64,000 nucleotides of DNA, from NCBI RefSeq assembly GCF_947179515.1, contig NC_067495.1, positions 65,087,411 to 65,151,410 on the forward strand, read 5' to 3'. This DNA is from Apodemus sylvaticus. Lineage: Eukaryota; Chordata; Mammalia; Rodentia; Muridae. Of the stretch, positions 55,999-64,000 are shown one piece after another. Below the pieces are notes generated by a model, which made no database searches, was not told where the DNA came from, and saw only the letters and a program-made list of their open reading frames with translations. Each line of letters starts with the position of its first letter. Position 1 is the first letter of the stretch. The position numbers were made by a program, and so were the translations under genes.

Positions 55999-57060
55999 CC
56001 TTTACATGTTTTGGTCTCCATGGCGATAGTGATAGAACAGTGTACAGATGATGCCATTCATGACCAAATAATGGACCTTGGGAGAGGAAGGGTCTCACCT
56101 GAGTTCAATATCTGTTCAGCTCAGTGAGCAGAGATGTTTTTAAGAAACCTGTGTGTATTTTCTCCTCCCCAACCACTGGATGTCAAAACCAAGTTCTACA
56201 ACTCAGACAGGGATGACTTATTTCTTGAAATCCAGATTCAAAACATTTCACCTGCAACTGTGTTTATACAACATGTTTCTTTGGAGCTACCTGAAATGTA
56301 CACCCAAAGACCATTAAATACTCTCAACGTGGATGGAGAATATCAGTGTACATTTGGGACCAGAACATATTTGCAGACAATGGAAGGACGCTACTACTTG
56401 TACCACCTGCAGGTCAAAGGGGAATATTTGGAGAGAGCAAGAACCCTTTGTGGAGTAGCGAAGATGGGAAAGTTAAACATCGTATGGAAAAAGGAACTTG
56501 GTGAGATGGCAATGCTGTATACAGTCCCTCTTGAAAGAAAAATTGAAAGTTTTGGAGACCTAAAGCTATCCTTGGAGAAAATTCCAGATACTGTAGTCCT
56601 AGAAGAACCATTTCAAATGACCTGCAAGATAACAAATTGCTCTGATAGGAAAATGAACCTGATCGTGAAAATGCACAATACAACTTCTGTTCACTGGTTT
56701 GGTCGTTCAGGAAGCTACCTTGGAAAACTGATTCCAGGTTCATCCATTTCATTTACCCTGACATTAATGTGCCTACAGCTAGGCCTGAGAAGAATTTCTG
56801 GCTTACGTATAATAGACACAACACTGAAGACCAAATATCGCTATGACGGTGCCATTAATGTCTGCGTTGTGCCCTCAATGGACAAAATGGAAAGCTAAAG
56901 AAACTTCCAACGTTCTCAAGAGTTTTCACAGAAAAAAGCTTTAAGTTTTTTTCAGCCAAAATCTGACCAACCAACAAGTATAAGGGAAGATAATTACTCT
57001 TGAGACTCTTGAGACTTTTGTTGCCTTTCAAAATTAAACAATTGCTGATTTGAAAAAACT
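55999..57060 (+). pseudogene. Intronless Trappc13 retrocopy, 5' part broken
   Basis: Similarity to the TRAPP subunit TRAPPC13 (DUF974 family) begins upstream of the open frame. In the same frame, codons from 56041 give CTDDAIHDQIMDLG, resembling the parent's C-I-D-D-V-I-H-H-E-V-K-E-I-G. The alignment then runs without length change to the ATG at 56134, broken only by TGA at 56125-56127, at a position I align with a glycine. No introns interrupt about 900 bases, as expected for reverse-transcribed mRNA. The N-terminal third is absent: an L1 ORF1 fragment ends immediately upstream. No poly-A tail or target-site duplication is evident, which fits an old insertion. The region below the stop, to about 57060, may be retained 3' UTR. 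Confidence 0.75.
56134..56898 (+). CDS. TRAPPC13-like protein, C-terminal 254 residues, retrogene candidate
   Basis: A 254-codon frame matching the C-terminal 60 percent of TRAPPC13, a subunit of the TRAPP vesicle-tethering complexes (the parent is about 417 aa). Recognisable segments in order are PLDVKTKFYN (13-22), FLEIQIQNIS (29-38), a TFG-R-YLQ-M motif (71-80), GKLNIVWK, LSLEKIPDTVVLEEPF, CKITNCS and a terminal CVV-S-K-ES. The end coincides with the parental C terminus. I estimate roughly half of residues are identical to the parent, with no indel that breaks the frame. The ATG aligns with an internal methionine of the parent, so it would start a truncated protein if used. No signal peptide or membrane segment is visible. 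TRAPPC13 proper is an autosomal multi-exon gene, so this X-linked copy is a retroposed duplicate. Whether it is translated is unknown. Confidence 0.65.
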   Translation: MFLRNLCVFSPPQPLDVKTKFYNSDRDDLFLEIQIQNISPATVFIQHVSLELPEMYTQRPLNTLNVDGEYQCTFGTRTYLQTMEGRYYLYHLQVKGEYLERARTLCGVAKMGKLNIVWKKELGEMAMLYTVPLERKIESFGDLKLSLEKIPDTVVLEEPFQMTCKITNCSDRKMNLIVKMHNTTSVHWFGRSGSYLGKLIPGSSISFTLTLMCLQLGLRRISGLRIIDTTLKTKYRYDGAINVCVVPSMDKMES

Positions 57061-57067
57061 AATCTGC

Positions 57068-57535
57068 CTATGTGTCTTGAGTCATGGGTAACGCCATGTG
57101 TACTATCTGGTTGATGGTTTTGTCCCTGGGAGCTCTGGGAGTACTGGGTGACTCATATTGTTGTTCCTCCTGTGGCGGAGCTGCAAACCCCTTCAGCTCC
57201 TTGGGTTCTTTCTCTAACTCCCCCATTGGGGACCCTGTGCTCAGTTCAATGGTTGGTTTGAGAGTGTCCCCCTCTGTATTTGTCAAGTACTATGAGATCA
57301 TCCTAGGCGGAGGATGGCCTTGTTGGACATCAAAGGGAGGAGAGGCCCCTGGTCTTGGAATGGCTTGATGCAGCAGTGTAGGGGAATACCAGGACAGGGA
57401 AGATGGAGGGGGTTGATTGGGGAACAGAGGGAGGGAAGAGGGCTTATGGAACTTTCGGGGAGTGTGGGGGGGAAGGGACCAGGAAAGGTGAAATCATTTG
57501 AAATGTAAATAAAGAATATATGTAATTAAAAAGAA
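57068..57535 (+). mobile_element. L1 3' end with 5' inversion (twin priming)
   Basis: 57084-57298 is L1 3' UTR in minus orientation (GTCCCTGGGAGCTCTGGGAG and CAGTTCAATGGTTGG, compare 40197 and 40308). From 57300 the L1 3' UTR continues in plus orientation (GGAGAGGCCCCTGGTC, GGGACTTTCGGGG-like, GAAATGTAAATAAAG and poly-A). Two opposite-facing parts of one element are the product of twin-primed reverse transcription. Confidence 0.85.
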
Positions 57536-57574
57536 AATAAATACATAAATACATAAATAAATACATAAATAAAA

Positions 57575-57780
57575 AGAAAAATTGGGGCTGGAGAGATGGC
57601 TCAGCGGGTAAGAACACTAACTGCTCTTCCGAAGGTCCTGAGTTCAAATCCCACCACATGGTGGCTCACAACCATCCATAATGAAATCAGATGCCCTCTT
57701 CTGGTGTGTCTGAAGACAGCTACAGTGTACTTACATATAACAATAAATAAATAAATCTTTAAAAAAAAGAAAGAAAAATT
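57575..57780 (+). repeat. B2 SINE
   Basis: GGGGCTGGAGAGATGGCTCAGC to AATAAATAAATAAATCTTTAAAA (57587-57765), flanked by short AGAAAAATT repeats. Complete apart from a short internal deletion around CCCACCACATGG. Confidence 0.95.
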
Positions 57781-58359
57781 AATCTACCAGTATTCATCTT
57801 ATATTTTTAATTTAAATAAATTTAACTTAATTTAATTTTTTATTCAATGTATTCTTTTTTCTTACGATTTTAAAATTATTTTTCGATATATTCTTTATTT
57901 ATATTTTAAATGATTTTCCCTTTCCATGATCCCCCTCCCAAAAGTCCCATAAGCCCTCTTCCCTCCCTGTGTTCCCCAATAAACCCCTTCCCACTTCCCT
58001 GTCCTGGTATTCCCCTACACTGCTGCACTGAGCCTTTCTAGGACCAGGGGCCTCTCCTTCCTTCTTCTTGGGCATCATTTGATATGTGAATTGTTTCTTG
58101 AGTATTCCAAGCTTCTGGGCTAATATCTGATCAGTAAGTGCATACCATGTATGTTCTTTTGTGATTGGCTCACCTCACTCAGGATGACATTCTCCAGTTC
58201 CACCCACTTGCCTAAGAATTTCACGGATTCATTGTTTTTAACAGCTGAGTAGTATTCCATGGTGTAAATATACCACATTTTCTGTATCCATTCCTTCGTT
58301 GAGGGACATCAGGGTCCTTTCCAGCTTCTGGCTATTATAAATAGGGCTGCTATGAACAG

Positions 58360-60660
58360 AGTGGAGGATGTATCCTTATTTCATGCCAGGGAATCCTCTG
58401 GGTATATGCCCAGGAGTGGTATAGCAGGGTCCTCTGGAATTATCATTCCCAATTTTCTGAGGAACCGCCAGACTGACTTCCAGAGTGGTTGTACCAGCTT
58501 GCAACCCCACCAGCAGTGGAGGAGTGTTCCTTTTTCTCCACATCCTCGCCAACACCTGCTGTCTCCTGAATTTTTAATCTTAGCCATTCTGACTGGTGTA
58601 AGGTAAAATCTCAGGGTTGTTTTGATTTGCATTTCCCTGATGACTAAGGATGTTGAACATTTCTTTAGGTGCTTCTCAGCCATTCGATATTCCTCAGGTG
58701 AAAATTCTTTGTTTAGCTCTGTACCCCATTTTTTAAGGGGGATATTTGGCTCTCTGGAGTCCACCTTCTGGAGTTCTTTGTATATCTTGGATATAAGCCT
58801 TCTGTCAGATGTAGGGTTGCTAAAGATCTTTTCCCAATTTGTTGGTTGCCGTTTTGTCCTTTTGACAATGTCCTTTGCCTTACAGAAACTTTGTGGTTTT
58901 ATGAGGTCCTATTTGTCAATTCTTGATCTTAGAGCATAAGCTTTTGGTGTTCTGTTGAGGAAATTTCCCCCTGTGCCCATGTCCTCAAGGGACTTCCCCA
59001 TTTTCTTTTCTATTAGTTTCAGTGTGTCTGGTCTTATGTTGAGGCCTTGATCCACTTGGACTTGAGCTTAGTACAAGGAGATAAGAATGGATCAATTTGC
59101 ATTCTTTTGCATGCTGACCTCCAGTTGAACCAGCACCATTTGTTGAAGAGGCTATCTTTTTTCTACTGGATGGTTGTAACTCCTTTATCAAAGATCAAAT
59201 GACCATAGTTCTGTTAGGTTCATTTCCAGATCTTCAATTCTATTCCATTGATCTACTTGCCTGTCACTGTACCAGTACCATGCAGTTTTTTTAACACTAT
59301 TGCTCTGTAGTACTGCTTGAGGTTGGGGATACTGATTCCCCAAGAAGTTATTTCACTGTTGAGAATAGTTTTACCTATCCTGGGTTTTTTTGTTATTCCA
59401 GATGAATTTGAGAATTGCTCTTCCTAAGTCTATGAAGAACTGAGTTGGGATTTTGATGGGGATTGCATTGAATTTGTATATTGCTTTTGGCAAGATGGCC
59501 ATTTTAACTATATTAATCCTGCGAATCCAAGAGCATGGAAGATTTTTCCATCTTCTGAGGTCTTCTTCGATTTCCTTCTTCAGAGACCTGAAGTTCTTGT
59601 CGTATAGATCTTTCACTTGTTTGGTTAGAGTCACACCAAGATACTTTATACTGTTTGTGGCTATTATGAAGGTGTCATTTCCCTAACTTCTTTCTCAGCC
59701 TGTTTATCCTTTGAGTATAGGAAGGCTACTGATTTGTTTGAGGTAATTTTATAGCCAGCCACTTTGCTGAAGTTGTTTATCAGCTGTAGAAGTTCTCTGG
59801 TGGAGTGTTTTGGGTCCCTTATGTATACTATCATATCATCTGCAAATAGTGATAGTTTGACTACTTCCTTTCTAATTTGTATACCTTTGACCTCCTTGTG
59901 CTGTCTAATTGCTCTAGCTAGAACTTCAAGTATTATATTGAATAAATATGGAGAGGGCAGTCTTGTCTAGTCCCTGATTTTAGTGGGATTGCTTCAAGTT
60001 TCTCTCCATTTAGTTTGGTGTTGGCTACTGGTTTGCTGTATATTGCTTTTATTATGTTTAGGTATGGGCCTTAAATTCCTGTTCTTTCCAAAACCTTTAA
60101 CATGAAAGGATGCTGAATTTTGTCAAATGCCTTTTCAGCATCTAATGAAATTACCATGTGGTTTTTTTCTTTGAGTTTGTTTATGTAGTGGATTACATTG
60201 ATGGATTTCCATATATTGAACTATCCCTGCATCCCCAGGATGAAACCTACTTGATTATGGTGAATGATTGTTTTGATGTGTTCTTGGATTCGATTGGCAA
60301 GAATTTTATTGAGTATTTTTGCATCAATATTCATAAGGGAAATTGGTCTAAGGTTCTCTTTTTTGTTGGATCTTTGTGTGGTTTTGGTATCAGCGAAATT
60401 GTGGCTTCATAGAATGAGTTGGATAATGTTGCTTCTGTTTCTATTTTGTGGAATAGTTTGAAGAGTATTAGCATTAGGTCTCCTTTGAATGTCTGATAGA
60501 ATTCTGCACTAAAGCCATCTGGTCCTGTGCTTTTTTTGGTTGGGAGACTGTCAATGACCACTTCTATTTCTTTAGAGATTATGGGTCCATTTAGATGGTC
60601 TATCTGATCCTGATTAAATTTTGGTAATTGGTATCTGTCTAGGAAATTGTCCATTTCATC
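58360..60660 (-). pseudogene. L1 ORF2 reverse transcriptase and C-terminus, disrupted
   Basis: Reverse transcriptase pieces at 60331-60654 (finger region KSTGPDGFSAEF), 59371-59634 (LPCSWIRRINIVKMAILPK and FIWNNKK) and the C-terminal Cys-His segment at 58381-58764. Intervening sequence is in other frames with stops. The element is a dead copy. Confidence 0.88.
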
Positions 60661-60993
60661 AGATTTTCCAGTTTTCTTGAGTATAGGATTTTGCAGTAGG
60701 ATATGATAATTTTTTGGATTTCCTCAGTTTCTGTTGTTATATCACCCTTTTCATTTCTAATTTTGTTAATTTGGGTACTGCTTCTGTGCCCTCTGGTTAG
60801 TCTGACTAAAGATTTATCTATCTTGTTGATTTTCTCAAAGAACCAGCTCCTACCTTTGTTGATTCTTTGTATGGTTCTTTTTGTTTCAACTTGGTTGATT
60901 TCAGCCCTGAGTTTCATGATTTCCTGCCTTCTACTCCTCTTGGGTGTATTAGCTTCTTTTTGTTCTAAAGCTTTCAGGTGTGCTGTTAAGCTG

Positions 60994-62045
60994 CTAGTGT
61001 ATGCTCTCTCCAGTTTCTTTTTGCAGGCCCTCAAGAGCTATGAGTTTTCCTCTTAGCACTGCTTTCATTGTGTCCCATAAATGTGGGTATGCTGTGCCTT
61101 CATTTTCATTAAGTTCTAAAAAGATTTTGATTTTTTTTCTTATTTCTTCCTTGACCAAAGTATTGAGTAGAGAATTGTTAAGCTTCCATGTGTATGTGGG
61201 CTTTCTGTTGTTTTTGTTGCTATTGAAGACGACCCTTATTCCATAGTGATCTGATAGGAGACATGGAATTAGTTCGATCATCTTATATCTGTTGAGGTCT
61301 ATTTTGTGACTAATTATATGGTTAGTTTTGGAGAAGGTACCATGCGGTGCTGAGAAGGTATATCCTTTTGATTTAGGATGAAATGTTCTATAGATATCTA
61401 TTAAATCCATTTGGTCCAAAACTTCTGTTAGTTTCACTGTGACTCTGTTTAGTTTGAGTTTCCCTGATCTGTCCATTGGAGAGAGTGTGATGTTTAAGTC
61501 CCCCACAATTATTTTGTGGGGTGCAATGTATGCTTTAAGCTTTAGTAAGGTTTCCATTATGAATGCAGGTGCCCTTGTATTTGGGGCATAGATGTTCAAA
61601 ATTGAGAGTTCTTCCTGATAGTTTTTTCCTTTGATGAGTGTAAAGTGGCCTTCTGTATCTTTTTTGATGATTTTTGGTTGAAAGTCTATTTTTTGGATAT
61701 TAGAATGGCTACTCCAGCTTGTTTCCTGGGACCATTTGCTTGGAGAACTGTTTTCCAGCCTTTTACTCTTAGGTAGTGTTTGTCTTTGACACTGAGATGT
61801 GTTTCCTGTATGTAGCAAAATGTTGGGTCTTGTTTATGAATCCATTCTGTTAGTCTATGTCTTTTTATTGGGGAATTGAGTCCATTGATGTTAAGAGATA
61901 TTAAGGAATAGTGATTGTTGCTTCCTCCTGTTTTTGATGTAATTTCTATGTTTGTGTCGTTATCTTCTTTTGGGTTTGTTGAAAGGACATTACTTTCTTG
62001 CTTTTTCTTGGGTGTAGTTTCCCTCCCTTTGTTGATGTTTTTCAT
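60994..62045 (-). pseudogene. L1 ORF2 endonuclease domain, disrupted
   Basis: Two overlapping frames (61686-62045 and 60994-61818) encode the start of ORF2. The first has SLNINGLNSPIKRH and the IQETHL motif containing a catalytic-type glutamate. The second has VGDLNITLSPMDRS and the late SDHYGIR motif with an Asp-His pair. They are joined by a frameshift near 61690-61820. The catalytic-type motifs survive even though the frame is lost. Confidence 0.85.
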
Positions 62046-62149
62046 TCATTATCCTTTGAAGGGCTGGATTTGTGGAAAGATACTGTGTAAGTTTGTTTTT
62101 GTCAGGAAAAACCTTGGTTTCTCCATTTATGGTAATTGAGACATTTGCT

Positions 62150-63110
62150 GGATATAGCAGTTTGGGTTGGCATTGTGTTCCCTTAGGGTCTGCATGAGAT
62201 CTACCCAGGCTCTTCTGGCTTTCATAGTCTCTGGTGAGAAATCCGGTGTAATTCTGATAGGTCTACCTTTATATGTTACTTGACCTTTTCCCCTACTGCT
62301 TTTAATATCCTTTCTTTGTTTAGTACATTTGGTGTTTTAATTATTATATGATGGGATCAATTTCTTTTCTGGTCAAATCTATTTGGAGTTCTGTAGGCTT
62401 CTTGTATGTTCATGGGCATCTCTTTCTTTAGGTTAGGGAAGTTTTCTTCTATAATTTTGTTGAAGACATTTACTGGCCCTTTCAGTTGGAGATCTTCACT
62501 ACTCTTCTATGCCTATAATCCTTAGGTTTGGTCTTCTCATTTTGTCCTGGATTTCCTGGATGTTTTGGATCAGGAGCCTTTTGCATTTTTCATTTTCTTT
62601 GACTATTGCATCAGTGCTTTCTATGGTATCTTCTGCATCTGAGATTCTCTATTCCATCTCTTGTATTCTGTTGTTGATGCTTGGATCCATGACTCCTGAC
62701 TTCTTTCCTAGGTTTTCTATGTCCCGAGTTGTCTCCCTTTGTGATTTTGTTATTGTTTCTACCTACTTCTTTAGATCCTGGATGGCTTTGTTTAATTCCT
62801 TCACCTGTTTTGATGTGTTTTCCCTTAGTTCTTCAAGGGCTTCTTGCTGTTTACATGTGTTCTCTTGTATTTCTTTAAGGGAGTTATATATGTCCTTCTT
62901 GAAGCCCTCCATGATGCCCTCCATCAGTATCATGACCTGTGATTTTAAATCCAAACCTTGCTTTCCTGGTGTGTTGGGGTATCCATGACTTCCTGTTGTG
63001 GGAGAATTGGGTTCAGATGGTGCCATATTGCCTTGATTTCTTTTGGCAAAGTTCCCATGTTTGCCTTTTGCCATCAGGTTATTTCTGGTGTTAGTTGGAC
63101 CTGCTGTCAC
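62150..63110 (-). pseudogene. L1 ORF1, disrupted
   Basis: The N-terminus at 62763-63110 has a basic start and a coiled-coil heptad stretch (KEIQENTCKQQEALEELREN). The RNA-binding part follows at 62250-62560 in other frames. Frameshifts and stops break it. It is the normal counterpart for comparing the tandem-expanded ORF1 fragment at 55020-55985. Confidence 0.85.
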
Positions 63111-63640
63111 TGGCTGGAGCTTGCCCCTCCTGTGTGTGTGCCTGTAGGCCTATCTCAGCAACCTTGGGTGAGCTGCTTTGTCCTGGCACAAATTGCCGTG
63201 GTGCTGCAGAGTTCCTGGGTGCAGGTGGAGTCCAGGTGTGATATGTCCCAAGCGATCCTCTACTCTGGTGGAACCTGCCTACCAATCTGTTGCACAGTCA
63301 CAGAAGCAAAGATGACAGCCGAGACCCACTCTCTTGTAGTTGTATTTGGGTATGTACCTCTGTGGCCCCGATCAGCTCTGGATGCAAGCTGTGCAGGCAG
63401 ATCCTCTGCTCTATAGGGCCGGACTCACCTGTGCAGGCTGCCTCTTCCTAGCTGGATGCTGGGTGTATAGCTAGCTTCCTGCACTGCTTGGAGATGGCAT
63501 GCTGTGGCCGGGGCTGTTTCCTATCCTGAGGCAGATTCTGGAAGGCTCTTGCTAGAGGCCTCCGGACTGGATCCTCAGCTCTGCAGGGCCAGACTCACCA
63601 GTGCAAGCTGCTTCTTCCTAGCTGGCCTCTGGGTGTATCG
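63110..63640 (-). promoter_or_regulatory. L1 5' UTR with two monomer-like repeats
   Basis: Two similar segments, ATCCTCTGCTCTATAGGGCC (63401-63420) and ATCCTCAGCTCTGCAGGGCC (63571-63590), each followed by a GACTCACC-GTGCA-GCTGC-TCTTCCTAGCTGG run, lie 170 bases apart. Rodent L1 promoters consist of tandem monomers, so this is probably a truncated array of about two units. Confidence 0.7.
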
Positions 63641-64000
63641 GTTTTTATGATTCTTCAATATTGCATGACAATTTTTGTTGTTGATGATGAACCTTTGTTG
63701 TTTGTTTTTTTCAGGCAAGTTTCATATACCCTTTCATCTTGCTTTGTGGCAAAGGCTGATCTTGAACTCTTGATCCTCTCTACCTCCACAGGACTGAGAT
63801 TACAGGTATCACCACACCAGGTATTGTTTCAGTTTGAATAACTTCCATTAGCATTTCTTGTAGAACAGGCATGGGGAGATATGTTCTTTCAGCTTTATTT
63901 TGTTTGGAAGACTGTCTGTCATATCTTCATTTCTTTAACATAAATAGCTTCACTGGATGTAATATTCTCAGTTGACTGCTTTGTTGTTGTTGTTTTTGGT
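63641..64000 (-). mobile_element. Older L1 ORF1 part with a B1-like insertion
   Basis: 63840-64000 reads as an older L1 ORF1 in reverse (TTAGCATTTCTTGTAGAACAGGCATGG, CTTTCAGCTTTATTTTGTTTGG, ACATAAATAGCTTCACTGGATGTAATATTCTCAG). A diverged reverse B1 lies at about 63700-63830 (TTGTGGCAAAGGCTGATCTTGAACTCTTGATCC, GATTACAGGTATCACCACACCAGG). The element runs off the window edge. Confidence 0.65.

Larger units (their letters stand above)
57841..63640 (-). mobile_element. Nearly full-length, coding-dead L1
   Basis: About 5.8 kb of minus-strand murine L1 in full order. From the right: a 5' UTR with repeated monomer-like segments (63110-63640), ORF1 (about 62150-63110, starting near MAKGKHGNFAKRNQGN), ORF2 endonuclease from about 62045 (SLNINGLNSPIKRHRL, IQETHLS), the linker with THLKALEQKEAN-like text, reverse transcriptase from 60650 (KKSTGPDGFSAEFYQ, later LPKAIYKFNAIPIKIP), the Cys-containing C-terminus (CWRGCGEKGTLLHCWWGCKLVQPLWKSVWRFL region, 58381-58764) and the 3' UTR to about 57880. 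ORF1 and ORF2 are split into many frames by stops and frameshifts, so it cannot be autonomous. Confidence 0.93.

Noticed and set aside
58360..63110. A possible active L1 in the minus strand
   Set aside because: ORF1 and ORF2 are split by several frameshifts and stops, so the element is not autonomous.
1..64000. microRNAs known near Magee1 (miR-325, miR-384)
   Set aside because: I looked by eye for their mature sequences on both strands and did not see them. They probably lie outside the window, though a computed search would be decisive.

Overview
This window is mammalian genomic DNA from a mouse-like rodent, most likely Mus or a close relative and most likely the X chromosome. The evidence is the repeat content: murine-type B1 (17073-17230, 17888-18052), many B2 and B3 SINEs, URR1, MaLR LTRs, Lx-type and younger murine L1s, and no rat-type ID expansion. 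The only clear intact gene is a single-exon MAGE-family gene, recognised as Magee1, which is X-linked in mammals. There are no operons, CRISPR arrays, phage or bacterial features. Gene density is very low, L1 density is very high, and most of the other long open frames lie in repeats.

Layout. 1-22400: intergenic DNA with scattered SINEs, young L1 3' ends and decayed minus-strand L1s (10720-12240, 15016-16690). 22430-26035: Magee1, with a CpG-rich TATA-less promoter, an uninterrupted 912-codon frame and a short 3' UTR with clustered AATAAA signals. 26040-36250: more intergenic DNA, including an L1 with an apparent 3' transduction (30490-30719), a MaLR LTR and a probable LTR-derived block. 36310-39035: a degenerate TATATCACA-type AT-rich satellite carrying a nearly perfect 931-bp tandem duplication that includes an interspersed element. 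39290-47090: decayed minus-strand L1 ORF2 remnants into which younger L1s and SINEs have inserted. 47100-54350: SINEs, a poly-T run, a CA/CG alternating tract, a small CpG-rich patch of unknown origin (52690-53060) and an Lx-type L1 3' UTR. 55020-56900: an L1 ORF1 fragment with about four 162-bp tandem units abuts a diverged retrocopy of Trappc13. The retrocopy keeps a 254-codon reading frame below an in-frame TGA. 57068-63640: a 5'-inverted L1 end, a B2, then a nearly full-length but coding-dead L1 on the minus strand. The window ends in an older L1.

I see no multi-gene system. The observation most worth following up is the Trappc13-like retrocopy at 56134-56898: it is far diverged from its parent in protein sequence, yet has no frameshift or stop over 254 codons. 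Next are the tandemly expanded L1 ORF1 segment beside it, the 931-bp duplication, the L1 3' transduction and the CpG-rich patch. Family names for repeats rest on recognising consensus-like sequence by eye, without a database search.
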